NCBI GenBank assembly: GCA_033032865.1
Contig: JAWHQI010000005.1
Span: 12,238,001 to 12,302,000 of the forward strand
Reading direction: 5' to 3'
From: Dactylorhiza incarnata
Lineage: Eukaryota > Streptophyta > Magnoliopsida > Asparagales > Orchidaceae
DNA: 64,000 nt
The notes beneath the pieces are model-generated. The model saw only the letters and a program-made list of their open reading frames with translations, searched no databases and was not told the DNA's origin. Made by a program: the position numbers and the translations under genes. Below are positions 33,060 to 45,134 of this stretch, piece after piece (the first letter of the stretch is position 1; each line of letters starts with the position of its first letter).

Positions 33060-34320
33060 ACACCCGAGGACCCCTTACCGGAAACAACAGAACTCAATGG
33101 TTCCATTTGCCTTTGCGCCCTATCCAGTGACACCCCGAGAAATTGCGTACGTTTAACGTCATATTTACACAATCACCCACTAGAAACTTTAATTGATAGC
33201 GGCAGCTCACACAACTTTATTTCTTCACGAATCGCAAAGTTTTTACACTTACCAATTTTAACTATAAAACCCTTTCTCGTATATATGGGAAACGGTATGT
33301 CTATAACTTGTACAGGCTCATCCAAACCGTACCCTTCACGGTGCACCTATATGTTCTCGATCTCCAAGGTGCGGATATTGTGTTAGGAGTACAGTGGCTC
33401 CGATCCCTGGGCCCCGTAACCACTGACTACTCAACTCTCACAATAACCTACAACTCCGATCATGGACCGATCACATTGCAGGGGAATCAATCAACCCCTG
33501 ATATTGCGGTTTCATCATCGCAGGTAGCTCGTTTAATGTCCTTACAGGCATCCACATTATGTGTTTTTACTAAACATACACAACCAACCACAGGTAAGGA
33601 TACACTAGCATTTGATAGCACCCTACCTACACCTTTTTTAGTTCTTTTAAACACATATAAGGAATTATTCCAGGACCGACCAACATATCCACCTGAACGA
33701 CCCATAGACCACACAATACCATTACTACCCAATTCACAACCAGCTAACATCAAACCATACCGATACCCACATTACCAAAAAAATGAAATCGAACGACTCG
33801 TAATAGAAATGTTAAACGCAGGACACATAAGACCGAGTACCTCGAGTTTCAGCTCACCGGTTATTTTAGTAAAAAAAAAAGACGGTACTTGGCGTTTCTG
33901 TGTGGACTACCGAGTCCTCAATAACATTACAATTAAGGACAGATTTTCGATACCCACGATAGACGAATTACTAGACGAATTTTTTCATGCTTGATTTTTA
34001 CAAAACTAGATCTTAGAGCAGGGTACCACCAAATTAGGATGGCCGAGTCAGACATTCACAAAACCGCGTTTCGCACGCACCACGGTCATTACGAATTCAC
34101 AGTTATGCCATTCGGCCTAACAAACGCGCCTTCAACTTTCCAGTCACTCATGAATACAATTTTTCGTGAGCACTTACGAAAATTCATTGTGGTGTTTTTT
34201 GATGATATTTTGATTTTTAGCAATACTGAATCTGAACATCTGTCCCATTTAAAAACGGTTTTTCAAATATTAACACAACATAAACTTTTTGTAAAATACT
34301 CTCAAGTGTTTTTTCTTTAA
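33060..34320 (+). pseudogene. Reina protease and RT, frameshifted
   Basis: Protease: LETLIDSGSSHNFISSRIAK at about 33180-33240 (D-S-G active site). RT: VILVKKKDGTWRFCVDYRVL near 33860-33920, then a frameshift at about 33990 (stop TGA at 33992). The new frame 33991-34320 has [36 protein letters not shown] and the intact active site [10 protein letters not shown] near 34195-34220. A further frameshift at about 34310 leads to the next segment. Confidence 0.88.
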
Positions 34321-35020
34321 AGAAGAAATTGAATTTTTAGGGCACTGCATTTCCAAGGGCACGGTATATCCCAACCTAACAAATATAGCCGCCTTGGAGC
34401 AGTACACAACACCTAAGACACAAAGAGAAATAAGATCTTTTTTAGGCTTATCGGGATTTTATTGCAAGTTCATCAAAAATTACTCTCTTATAGCTGCACC
34501 CTTAACGGACCTGCTAACAAACACTAAATTTATATGGAATGATCAGGCCCAAAACTCTTTTGAAACAATTAAGCAACTATTAATTTCAAAACCAATTCTG
34601 ACCTTGCCTAACTTTAATGAAAATTTTTCAATTGAAACGGATGCTTCGGGTATTGGCATTGGAGCTGTCCTACTACAAAAACACAACACCATAGCATTTT
34701 TCAGTAAGAAATTGTCCCCACTAATGCAACGAAAATCCACATACGTACGTGAAATGTACGCAGTTACGTCGGCTGTAGCCAAGTGGAGACAGTATCTCTT
34801 AGGACACCCGTTTCAAATTTTTACCGATCATAAAAGCCTACACAACTTGTTGACTCAGGACTTACACACTCCCGAGCAACAAATGTTTTTATCAAAACTT
34901 ATTGGGTATGACTACACAATAACATATAAACCTGGGAACACAAACATAATTGCCGATTCCTTATCCAGAGCTTTTTCCCATGACATTCGTCAACCACAAA
35001 AACACAGACAAAACAAATAG
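34321..35020 (+). pseudogene. Reina RT thumb and RNase H
   Basis: After the frameshift, EEIEFLGHCIS-type sequence, then frame 34394-35020: SFLGLSGFYCKFIKNYS, the RNase H start FSIETDASGIGIGAVLLQ, FFSKKLSP, FTDHKSLHNLL and ends IIADSLSRAF. RNase H cuts the RNA strand of the RNA/DNA hybrid. This part is open. Confidence 0.88.
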
Positions 35021-36810
35021 ACACAGCTCAATTAAATACCCTATCATTATCTAGCAGCAAATCATCATTATTAGACGGATTATCTCAGGATTACGCCCAG
35101 GATCAATTTGCACAACAATTGTTGGCAGACTGGTCACTAAATCCCTCTGCACATCCAGACTGGACAAAACGAGGGGAGCACATTTTCTTTAAACATAGAC
35201 TATATATACCTCCAGGATCAAACAAAATACCACAAATTATACAGGAATCACACAATAGCTTCTATAGAGGCCATTCTGGAATCAATGCCACGCTACACAG
35301 ACTACACAACCAATTCCACTGGCCAAACATGAAAAAAACATCACTGAGTATATAAACCAGTGTGAATTGTGCCAAAAGGCAAAACCAGCCAACCATCTAC
35401 CCTATGGGTTGCTGCAACCCCTCCCAGTTCCAACATTACTGTGGGCAGATTTAACAATGGACTTTATTACTCATTTACCAAAGTCAAACAGCTACACCAT
35501 AATTATGGTTGTAGTAGATTGACTTTCACGAGCAACACATTTTACCCCTATGACCCAACCACTATCTGCACCTTTAGTTGCAGCAGCTTTTTGGGAAAAT
35601 GTGGGGAAAATCCATGGAATTCCACAGTCAATCGTATCTGACCGTGATTCAATCTTTTTATCTCAATTTTGGCAAGATTTATTTAAACTGCAAGGAACAA
35701 ACTTACACTACAGCTCCTCATATCACCCACAAACAGATGGGTTAACTGAGCGCACGAATCGTTGCCTACAGCAATACCTACGTATATTCACACACACAAA
35801 CCCAAAAAATGGTCATTATACTTAAGCCTAGCTGAATATCACTTCAATACATCAGTTAATACCTCGACCGGCATGACTCCATTCGAAGCCATGTTTGGTC
35901 GATCGCCCCCGGGCTACTTTCTTATTGTGCAGGGAGCACAAACAATGAAGCAGTGGAGCTGACAATGCAAACCAGAGACGAGCAAATACATCAACTAAGG
36001 GAGAACCTCCAACAGACACAACAGAGGATGAAGTGCATGTCAGACAAGAAAAGACCAGACATGAAGTTTCAAATAGACGATTGGGTGTTGTTAAAACTGC
36101 ACCCCTACCGCCAACTAACACTCCATCGAACTCAATGCAGAAAACTCGCCCTTAGATACTACGGCCCCTTCCAGATTGAAGAAATAGTGGGAGAAGTGGC
36201 CTATAAACTGCAGCTTCCGGCCGACTGTCAGATACACCCTGTCATACACGTCTCGCAATTGAAGCCTTACAAGGGGCAAGCTGACATTCAGATCACCCCT
36301 CTACCAACTCACAGTCATCGGAATATGCCATTACATACTCCTCTTGCGATAGTCAGTTACCGCGAGATCACCAGGGATGATCTCAACATACCGCAAGGCT
36401 TGGTCCAGTGGAAGGATCTTCCACCCGAAGACAGTACGTGGGAAGATCTAGCTACCTTACCCAGATCCCTGCAAAATACGGCATCGACCTACACCCCGAA
36501 TACTAAACACTCAGATCTACGCGAGAATATGAGCCCAACCTGGACTCAAACAAAACAACGGACACCACGAGCACGAAAAGCTTCGCCGACCAACAACCAG
36601 CGACACAGAGGTTACCTGCCATTCCAGAGCAAGTCGCTACAGCACGAACTGGAGGCATCAAGACCTCCTCCCAACCAGCGCCACCAAGCAAACGCCAACA
36701 GCAAGCCCGCGCCTCAACTCCAGCAGCGGCAGGATATCTCCTCGCCGCAGCAAAACCCAGTTAGGGTTTTCACTCCACAGCCGCAGCGCAAAGATGAAGG
36801 CATCTTTTAA
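35021..36810 (+). pseudogene. Reina integrase and chromodomain, frameshifted
   Basis: Zinc region HNSFYRGHSGINATLHRL then a frameshift near 35345 and CELCQKAKPA. The core has DFITHLPKS (35461-35490), a stop after IIMVVVD (35521), then SDRDSIFLSQFWQDL and QTDGLTERTNRC carrying the second Asp and the Glu. The C-terminal part 35953-36810 has WVLLKLHPYRQ, LALRYYGPFQIEE and VIHVSQLKPYKG. A chromodomain follows (VQWKDLPPEDSTWED at about 36400-36450), then a Pro/Gln-rich tail. The chromodomain is known in chromoviruses to bind heterochromatin marks. Confidence 0.87.
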
Positions 36811-36822
36811 AGGCCAGGGTAT
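36809..36822 (+). other. Polypurine tract of Reina
   Basis: AAAGGCCAGGGTAT directly before the 3' LTR. Confidence 0.5.
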
Positions 36823-37251
36823 TGTTACGAGATAAGCCAAGCCACGTGTAACCATCGCCATATCGCAGAGTAAAGTTAGCATCATCAGATCTGGACACAT
36901 GTCAAATTGATACAGCCACAACAATTAATAAATAGATAAGCGTCAACCACGTGCCAGCCATCAACAACCTCAGCAATAAAGATAATCATCAGCGCCATCC
37001 ACGTGTCAGCTATCCAACCACCGGTGATTAGTCCAAGATACATTTGATACCGTTGATATTCTCTACCGTTGTAACTGCTGTTAAGCAGAATGTTATAAAT
37101 ATGTAATTGATGTAATTAAACCATTATGATGTTAATAATAATTGCCTTTCTTCCTGTACTATTCGTCTCCCTCCCGATCTCCTTCTCTCTCCTTTCCCTC
37201 CGGCGACCTCTCGCCTTCGTCTAGTTCGCTTGTCTCGTACAACCCACTACA
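36823..37251 (+). repeat. 3' LTR of the Reina element
   Basis: 429 bp, same length as the 5' LTR, with about seven substitutions. A TATAAATA is at 37094-37101. Confidence 0.92.
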
Positions 37252-37256
37252 TATGG

Positions 37257-37739
37257 TTCGCCAAGTTATTTATGGGAGGAATGCTTGATAATTGAAAGCT
37301 GCATCTTTTAAATTGATCGCACAACAATCTAACTGTTTTGTATCTAAAAACTTACTTGCACATAACTTATATTACCAGTACAACTTCTACCAGAAACTTA
37401 ACAGTATCAGCTTTGGGCTACATCCCAACCTTGCTCTGGTTTCAGAGTATGTCTTTGTTTCTTGTCCATGGGTTAAGGAGCTTTATATTATCAACCTTTC
37501 TCTCATTCACCATGCACATCCCTGAATGTACTGTATGCTTTTGCTGCACGTGTCTCAGTTATGCGGGGGCATATGTGACTTACTAGGCAACTTTCTGCAG
37601 ATGGTGTTGTGGTTGTCTCCCGGAGATTTGGATGACCTCAAAACTACTTTTTTTGAGGGGTCAACCTTCCAGACTTGTTGGTACGCCACGATAGGGGGTG
37701 TGGGTAGGTGTCATTGAAGGAGGTTTCGAGCCCCCAATG
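37257..37739 (+). other. Presumed continuation of intron 3, nothing identified
   Basis: Follows directly from 31469 when the Reina element is removed. Small open frames here carry no known motif, and no exon 4 of the TrmO-type gene was recognised. Confidence 0.4.
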
Positions 37740-38267
37740 ATAATGATCTTTAATTTTTCTTTTGCCAGCCATCCTCATGAGGTTTCTCAAGGGTGGCTCA
37801 TTTACCATCCCATGACTAAGCATTTTATTTAGGAACCTCCACAGGATGGTTGTGCCAAGCTCCTCATTGATGGCTCTGTCAAGTGTAGTTCAGGCTCGGC
37901 AGGGGCAGGATGGGTCATTCAAAACCACAACGATTTGATTATTCTGGAGGGAGATATTTGATTTTGTTGCCTATTGATTCCCATCACAGACGTGCGTGCA
38001 ATATAGGAAGGGCTGCATCACACCGATGATTAACAATATATAATGAATTGTTGACGGTCATTCAGTAGTCGATCTAAGGATCACTGGAATGCAAAGATGC
38101 ACATGATGTGCATGCGAGAGATGTTAAAGAGGGCCTCTGACCTACTGGAGAATATCATTATACATGGTTTACCAAATAGTGAACCGCGTTGTCGATGAGC
38201 TTGCTAACATTTTATTGTACGGGAGGATTTCTCTTCTTTTGATGAAAAATTTCCCTATTAAGGTTAT
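37740..38267 (+). pseudogene. LINE RNase H domain fragment, first part
   Basis: Readable pieces in shifting frames: SQGWLIYHPMTKHFI, then PPQDGCAKLLIDGSVK with the catalytic-type Asp and SGSAGAGWVIQNHNDL (37830-37950). Later comes NRVVDELANILLYGRI (38175-38225), the usual helix at the end of plant LINE RNase H domains. It is full of stops and has no RT. The frame then reads NFPIKVI and is cut at 38267 by the copia element; MHLVSDNCAERTYKRAT continues at 45139. A host-derived RNase H-like gene piece is the alternative. Confidence 0.5.
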
Positions 38268-39050
38268 TATAAGTTATGAGATGTCTAACTTCACCTAAGG
38301 GGGGTGCATAGGTGATGTCTTTTTTGTAAAACTATTTGCGGAATAATAAAAGAATTAAAAAGACAATCACAGCAAGCATCACAAACATATAAAACTATAG
38401 TGGTTCCCCAAGATGGGTACGTCCACTTTCCCCCTTCGCCTATCTAGCAGTGTGCTAGCCTCGATAAACTTCACCAAAAACTCAGATCTTCCAGATCTTA
38501 CAACTCAGAGTTCAAGACTCCAACCTCAGGAATACAAGCTGATTCCCTACCTTAGATCCCATAGCTCAGGATCATACACTCAGATTCACAACTGGAATCC
38601 CACCTCAGGTTCAATCCAGAACCCTACCTCAGGTCACACAGGACCCTACCGCAGGTCACAAGGGACCCTACACTCAGATCTCAGAGAGATCCTACAGAAG
38701 AACTAAAATAGGTTTTGTTACAACTTTACTTAGACCAATAGAATAGAACTTGTAATATTAGAGTCTTCTTGGGCTGGATGATAACAACCTTCTTTGATCA
38801 GCAATAGATCTTGATAGAATCTTCTTTGAAAGCTTGATCTGATTTGAACTTAGAAATCAGAGAAAATGAGTTGCTCTTGAGACATTTAAGAATGAATAAC
38901 CTGGAGCAATCTTAGGAGCACTTGAGTTAATCTTGTAAATGTCTCCTTTTGAATATTTTCTCTGAAATTAGAGTTTGCGGCTGTTCTTCAGAATACTGTT
39001 CGATTGATTCGGAATTCTAAGATTAGAGTTTTCCCTTCACATCTCATATG

Positions 39051-39060
39051 TATTTATATA
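39051..39060 (-). promoter_or_regulatory. TATA box of the copia LTR (left copy)
   Basis: TATATAAATA on the minus strand. The homologous site in the other LTR is at 44541-44549. It lies downstream (in minus sense) of the GACGAT array. Confidence 0.55.
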
Positions 39061-39129
39061 ACTGATATCATTAATGGTCGAATCCATCAGACTTTATGTT
39101 AGAAATCTCTTTCCTTAAAGCTCTCATCT

Positions 39130-39860
39130 GATTGGCGCAATCGGCGATGACGAGCTTTTGAATTTCCGTGACTTGATCTGTCTCGACGACATTTGCATTG
39201 TCTCGACGATATGTCATCTCTTCTCGACGACATTTGAGTCTTCAAGTCTATAATAACCCTTTCAAACTTTTAGTTAACTTCTAATAAAATGTAAAGCCAT
39301 CAAGCCGATAAAACCTCATCTCGGCGATACTTGTAGTCTTCAAGACGATATATGAATTCAACACGACCATTGTCTTCAAGCCAATTGTTAAGCTTATCAA
39401 GACGACATTTCAACTTGTCACGTCGATAAGACTTAGACTTTAGATCTTGGCTTTTGGACTATCATGAGGAGGTCATATCTAAACGATATGAACTCAAGCA
39501 TTCATCAATTCAACATGCTTCTTGATTTATCGTCTAGACTTCTCGACGATATTTTAACTGGTCTCGACGATAATTGACTTAAGCAGATTTACCTTCACCC
39601 AAGCATTCATGACGATACCACAACTTCAATACGATTTATACTTAGTACTTGAGAGCTCCTACTTGAGTTATTGAATTAGCTGAACTTCTTCAAGACGATA
39701 TTTGTCTGTCTAAGCTTCATCAAAACGATATTCTGATAGATGAACTGATCCTTCTTATCAAGATGATTTGTGACTTTAGCTGTGTATCTTCAAGACGATA
39801 TTGCTTGAAGCTTAAGGTTATCAATCCGATATATCTAACTCATCAAGACGATATTTGACT
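39130..39860. repeat. TCGACGAT / AAGACGATAT array in the copia LTR
   Basis: Many short, irregularly spaced copies of CTCGACGATAT, TCTCGACGACATTTG and TTCAAGACGATAT. Fewer copies are in the right LTR (about 44610-44890), mostly of the AAGACGATATTTG type. Six TCGACGA cores are at 39183-39560. Confidence 0.75.
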
Positions 39861-39980
39861 TCGACAAATTCTGATCTTCCTGAATTTTGATCCTTTGCTC
39901 TGTCCAACTTTCTAGATCTTTCTTCCTGATATTTATGAGTGAGTGACAAGTCTAACATTTAGGTTGACATTGTGTTTTGC

Positions 39981-40308
39981 ACAATGAGGGATTATATTGA
40001 CAAAACTATGTCTGATGATACTAAGTCTATCCCTATGCTAGACTTGCACTATCTAATACCTGAAATTAATAAAACTAAACACATGCATCAAATGCAAAGT
40101 GTGTTTATCCTTGACTTAAGGACTTCTTCAAATCAGGAACATTAGCACAATGAGGGATTATATTAGCAAAACTATGTCTGATGATACTATGTCTAGCCCT
40201 ATGCTAGGCTTGCACTATCTAATACCTGAAATCAATACAACTAAACACATGCATCAAATGCAAAATGTGTTTATCCTTGACTTAAGAACTTCTTCAAATC
40301 AGGAACAT
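39981..40308. repeat. Tandem duplication at the end of the copia 3' LTR
   Basis: Two copies of a segment starting GCACAATGAGGGATTATATT and ending AAATCAGGAACATT, each about 165 bp with several differences. The second copy is closer to the single copy of the other LTR (44998-45117). Confidence 0.8.
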
Positions 40309-40328
40309 TGTGGACAAAGTTCCCAACA

Positions 40329-41240
40329 CTCTCCCCCTATTTGAAGAAGTCAGAACCTCAAACAATGATAAACTATACACAATAAAAATATAAAAGATAA
40401 TAATCATGTGCAACATCTAAGGCGGTTCAGAATACCTCACATTGTTACCTTCTCCCCCTTTTTGACTTTTCAATTTCTGCTGTTCTAGAGGATACGAGTC
40501 TCTTGTAATATTTCCCCTTTTTTGACTTCTTAATAAGTTGATTGAAGAATATGTCCTTGCACTTGATCATCCAGGGTAGATGACTCTAGATGAGTCTCCC
40601 CTCAACAACAGCTAATCCTTCCAGACTCTTCACTGTGTCTTGGGATGAGAGCTTATCACGAGTCTCCCCCTCAACTGGAGCATTTCCCACAACACAGATT
40701 TTGCCCAACTGTGGTTTCTGATAGTGCAATCTCATCCACAACATCACTCTTCTTCCCGAGGAACATCAACACTAGGATTTTCAACAACCATGAATTCTCC
40801 CAATGGTTCTATCATTTGGTCAGGAACAACATTTGGAGCTCCTTCCCCCTCAATTTGTGCAAGGGTTTGATCAGTGATTAGTCCTGTAGATGGCTCAGTG
40901 CGCTAGTTGAATATTGTGATCAATGATCCAATGGTTGAGATTAGCTGTGTGTCGGAAGTCTGTCTAGACGATAAAGTCTCCATGTCGTCTTGACATCTAG
41001 CTGATACAGACTTTATGTCGTCTTGATATCACGCCGACACCGTCAATACTTAGAGATTTCTCCTACATTTTTCTAAAGTACTTCCATAACCTCTAGTAAT
41101 ATCTTTAAGTTGGCTTCTTGTTCCAGTCATGTGCCTGCTTGGAACATCCACTGTTCAAATGCCAGATATGATTTTTGTTGGCCTTTGGGCTATCCTGCAA
41201 AACAGATAGGTTACCTTAGGACCCAACCATCTTGGGTCTG
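40329..41240 (-). pseudogene. Copia 3' end and protease/pre-integrase remnant
   Basis: Polypurine tract AAATAGGGGGAGAG (minus) adjoins the LTR at 40329-40342. At about 41090-41230 the minus strand reads IWHLNSGCSK followed, after a frameshift, by HMTG-like codons. This is the well-known [D/N]SGCS-HMTG motif between protease and integrase in copia. Integrase, RT and RNase H that should follow are absent. Nothing else is identified in 40343-41080. Confidence 0.6.
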
Positions 41241-41669
41241 TTCTAATGTATTTCTACGCATGAGAGCATGCGACTTCGCATAATTCTCTACCGCTCAAAC
41301 TCATGCTAACATTCAATTGTTCCGACAAGAGAGCTGAGTAGTTTGCCCGAGACGTGCAAATGGTTAAGTCTGGGGGTGTGATGAGTCCCATATATATATA
41401 TATATATTTGGACTTATTTGAGCTGATATTCTAGTGTTTGCACCACATTTTAGGCACGTTTTCATTTATATATACTATTCCATGCTAGGTGCACTATTAA
41501 GCCCATTTCGGTGTGCAATTGCATTCCTTGTTGTTGGGGGTAAGCACATTGTGCTCCCCTTCCCTTCTTTTATGTGTTTCTGTGCTGGACGTGTATTCCC
41601 AGCTGGTATATCTTATTTGCAGGTGACCTGATCGCCCCGTTTTCCCTAAAAGTAATTTCTGTGCATATC

Positions 41670-41980
41670 GCACCGTCGTGCGTTTCCTTGACGCACGGTC
41701 CGTGCGGTCGTGCGTTTGTGTCTGGGAAGAAAATGGAGCGTTGGAGTTTACTCGTGCGTTTTAACGCACGGGCGAATTCGCCCGTGCGTGAGTAAAACGC
41801 ACGGTCGACCTGTATCTTTGTGATTTCAGAGCGTCGGATTTTACCCGTGCGTTTGAACGCACGGGCGGCGTTGGTCGTGCGTGAACAAATCGCACGGGCG
41901 GCGCAACGTCTTCTCCAAGCCATATTTTATCCGTTAATATCGCACGGTCTGCGCACGATCGTGCGTTCGACCGTGCGTGA
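41670..41980. repeat. CGTGCGTTnnAACGCACGG array in the truncated gypsy LTR
   Basis: Repeated inverted pairs of CGTGCG and CGCACG, for example GTGCGTTTTAACGCACGGGC and GTGCGTTTGAACGCACGGGC, spaced irregularly. The array ends about 20 bp before the TATA box at 42001. It gives the LTR a very high CpG density. Confidence 0.8.
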
Positions 41981-42000
41981 CCAATTTTCAGCCTGTTTCC

Positions 42001-42008
42001 TATAAAAA
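42001..42008 (+). promoter_or_regulatory. TATA box of the truncated gypsy LTR
   Basis: TTTCCTATAAAAAGCAGG in plus sense, directly after the CpG-rich array. Confidence 0.65.
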
Positions 42009-42902
42009 GCAGGAATCGAGGCAGTCAACGAAGGGGGCGACAGAGGACGATCGGGAGCGATTCAGAGGGCGGGAAATCTCTTCCTTCCCGCTGCTCTTGA
42101 GGGCTGAAGGCTTCCCCTTCATCTCCTCCACCATCAAGGCCATTTCCGATGATTTCCACCTCCATCCTTCCATCCGGGAGCATTAGGAAGCTTCATCCAC
42201 CATTAGCTCAAGCATTCCTCGCCAAGGAGACCAAGGAAGCGCTGAAGATCGTAGGAGCGGTGACAGCCTCCTTCGAGCCAAGCTCACCATCTGAGGGCCG
42301 AGTCCGGAGAGAGCCCGACAACCTCTCATTCCGGCCGTGAACCCAAGACGTGACTTCTTCTTTGTGGTCCTCTCTAACCTTGAAATCTTATACTTCGTTT
42401 TTGTGTTGTATGAATACTTGTTAAGTTAATCTTAAGGATTATTGCTTTCGTTCATATGCACTGATGTTGTGGTGGCATAAATAGCCCCTTGTTCCTAGTG
42501 ATTTTCTGAGTTACATTGTGGGTGAAGCCACTAGCAATTGCTAGTGGTGATGTTTTGAGAAGAGGTGTGCGACCCTCAACCGTCATAGTGATTTCCCGTC
42601 CACGCACCTTCCGAAGCACGGCATCGCGGCCGTTGCACCCATCTCGCCGTGCGAAGCGGAGTTTTGACCCGCATCTTTCTTCATTTTGCAATAGCGTAGG
42701 AAACCAAATCAAATCCCCCCGTTGTTACTTATTAATCCTTTTAACTGATTTCCTGTTTAGAGCAAGTCGTACTACCCAACTTGCGGTCCTTTGAGAACGA
42801 TATTCGGGGAATCCCTCCCTATTTTATTACTTGAGCGACCGGTGCACTGCCGTCGTATCGCATTACGTGCCTGCTAATTAGCAGTGCCGAAATAGCGCAT
42901 CA

Positions 42903-43752
42903 GTAGTTTCTTGAAATGTTTGGAGAGTGGATGTAACTCTTCATTAGAAAATTCAGAGCTTGAAGTGCTAGCTTCTGAATCCTTATCTTCAGCAGAACTC
43001 TCCCGAAGACTTGGAGAGTCCTCCCTACTCCTTGTGCTTTCTACTCTGAAAGCTACTGACTTGTTCTTAGAGTGAGACATACTGCTTTTCTCTTCAGTCT
43101 TCCTTGTATTTAGCTGCAACTCATGGAACAACAACTTTCCAAATAAGTTTTGGGGCTCCATTCTTGCAAGGTTCCCCATCTCTCTTATGACACATATTTT
43201 GATGTCACATTCCTTGTTCAAGGACCTAAGGAACTTGTCATTCAAATCATAATTAGAGAACTCTCTCCCGTATCTTCTAAGTCCATTAACAATTTTAAAG
43301 AACTTTTCATAGCAATCAGATATGAAGTCCTTCTTATCTTGCCTGAAAGCTTTATACTCTTGATTAAGAAGAGACTTTCTATCATCTCTTACCTCTCCAG
43401 TCCCCTCCATGAACACAATAAGAGAACCCCACATCTCTTTTTCTGTCTTGCAGTGAATCAGATTCTGGAATGTAGAATCATCAATACAGCTGACCAGGAT
43501 GTTCTTAGCCCTCTTGTCCATGATGACTAAGATGATTTCATCTTTAGTCATTTCATTATATTTCTTAGGGTCTTGTCTGGTTCGATCTATGGTTGAAGCT
43601 TTCATAGGGACAAAAGGTCCCTCTTCTATTGTGATGAATATCCTTGGGTCAGAGGCTTCCATGAAGAGCTTGACTCTCTCCTTCCAAATACTAAAATTTT
43701 GCAGATAGGTAATTTCATAACTCATTTCCTTGAAATTTTCTCGTGAAGTCAT
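42903..43752 (-). pseudogene. Copia gag (UBN2-type), 3' end replaced
   Basis: ATG at 43752 (MTSRENFKEMSYEITYL). The UBN2/Gag region has WKERVKLFMEASDPRIF, MKASTIDRTRQDPKKYNEM, ILVSCIDDSTFQNLIHC, TEKEMWGSLIVFMEGTG and LNDKFLRSLNKECD. A Lys/Glu/Ser-rich tail (SSSEFSNEELHPLSKHFKK) follows and then the frame runs into the gypsy LTR at 42902. The open length is about 283 residues plus a short read-through. No zinc knuckle is left. This Gag would form the particle. Confidence 0.85.
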
Positions 43753-43818
43753 GGTGGTTAGACTTTGAATCTTTTTTGAAAATCGTGTTCAAGCTGTTAA
43801 GCTCTCTTTGAACAACCT

Positions 43819-43831
43819 GACTATAATACCA
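43819..43831 (-). other. Primer binding site of the copia element
   Basis: TGGTATTATAGTC on the minus strand lies two bases inside the 5' LTR. It matches TGGTATCAGAGC in the first six bases and only loosely beyond, so it looks decayed. Confidence 0.5.
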
Positions 43832-43833
43832 CT

Positions 43834-45134
43834 TGTAAGTTATGAGATGTCTAACTTCACAATAAGCATCACAAACACAAAAAACTATAGTGGTTCCCCA
43901 AGATGGGTATGTTCACTTTCCCCCTTCGCCTACTAGCAATGTGCTAGCCTCGACAAACTCCACCAAAAACTCAAATCTTCTCGATCTCACAACTCAAAGT
44001 GCAAAACTCCTACCTCAGGAATACAAACTGATTCCCTACCTCAGATCCCGTAGTTCAGGATCCTACACTCAGATTCACAACTGGAATCCTACCTCAGGTT
44101 CAATCCAGAACCCTACCTCAGGTCACACAGGACCCTACCTCAGGTCACAAGGGACCTTACACTCAGAACTCAGTGAGATCCTACAGAAGAACTAAAATAG
44201 GTTTTGTTGCAACTTTACTTAGGCTCAATAGAATAGATCTTGTAATATTAGAGTCTTCTTGGGCTGGATAATAAAAGCCTTCTTGGATCAGCAACAGATC
44301 TTGATAGAATCTTCTTTAAAAGCTTGATCTGATCTAAACTTAGAAATCAGAGAAAATGACTTGCTCTTGAGAGATTAAAGAATGAATAACCTGGAGCAAT
44401 CTTAGGAGCACATGAGTTAATTTTGTAAATGTCTCCTTCTGAATATTTTCTCTGAACTTAGAGTTTGCGGCTGTTCTTTATAATACTGTTCGATTGATTC
44501 GATATTCTATGATTAGGGTTTTTCCTTCACATCTCATGTGTATTTATATGACTGAGATCATTAATAGTCAAATCCATCTGTCCTTATGTCAGAAATCTCT
44601 TTCCTTAAAGCCTTCAAGACGATACCACATCGTCAACACGATTTATACTTAGTACTTGAGAGCTCCTACTTGAGTTATTGAATTAGCTGAACTTCTTCAA
44701 GACGATATTTGTCTGTTTGAACTTCATCAAGACGATATTTGTCTGTTTGAGCTTCATCAAGACGATATTCTGATGGATGAACTGATCCTTATTATCAAGA
44801 TGATTTGTGACTTTAGCTGTGTATCTTCAAGATGATATTGCTTGAAGCTTAAGGTTATCAAGCCGATATATCTAACCATCAAGACGATATTTGACTTGGA
44901 CAAATTCTGATCTTCCTGAATTTTGATCCTTTGCTCTATCCAACTTTCTAGATCTTTCTTCCTGATGTTTATGAGTAAGTGACAAGTCTAACATAGTCTA
45001 GATCTTATGTTAGGCTTGCACTATCTAATACCTGAAATCAACATAACTAAACACATGTATCAAATACAAAGTGTGTTTATCCTTGACTTGATGACTTCTT
45101 CAAATCAGGAACATTGTGGGCAAAGTTTCCAATA
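43834..45134 (-). repeat. 5' LTR of the copia element (1301 bp)
   Basis: Starts TGTAAGTTATGAG on the plus strand and ends TTTCCAATA. Matches the left LTR through most of its length but is shorter in the GACGAT array and lacks the terminal tandem duplication. The GTTAT duplication follows directly. Confidence 0.85.

Larger units (their letters stand above)
31465..37256 (+). mobile_element. Ty3/gypsy chromovirus, Reina-type (31470-37251)
   Basis: Two 429-bp LTRs (31470-31898, 36823-37251), both TG...CA, in a perfect TATGG duplication (31465-31469, 37252-37256). I count about seven differences between the LTRs, so the insertion is moderately recent. The order is gag, protease, RT, RNase H, integrase, C-terminal chromodomain. 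Short LTRs and a chromodomain at the end of pol fit Reina (inference). Several frameshifts and stops make it non-functional. It is inserted in the same direction as the TrmO-type gene, in its third intron. Confidence 0.9.
38268..40328 (-). repeat. 3' LTR of the copia element (2061 bp, expanded)
   Basis: Begins TATAAGTTATGAG (plus strand) and ends TTCCCAACA. It is about 760 bp longer than its partner. Part of the extra length is a duplicated segment of about 165 bp (about 39981-40143 and 40146-40308), seen only once in the other LTR; more is in the GACGATAT array at 39130-39860. Confidence 0.85.
41240..42902 (+). mobile_element. Truncated Athila/Tat-like gypsy 3' end with full LTR
   Basis: LTR at 41379-42902 (TGATGAGTCCC...GCGCATCA, 1524 bp) preceded by a polypurine-like TAAGTCTGGGGGTG and some 140 bp of typical gypsy 3' UTR. 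The 5' part of the element is missing and its left limit is not sharp (no duplication found). The LTR has an AT run (41390-41410), a CGTGCG/CGCACG array (41670-41980) and a TATA box at 42001. It interrupts the copia element at the end of gag. Confidence 0.7.
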
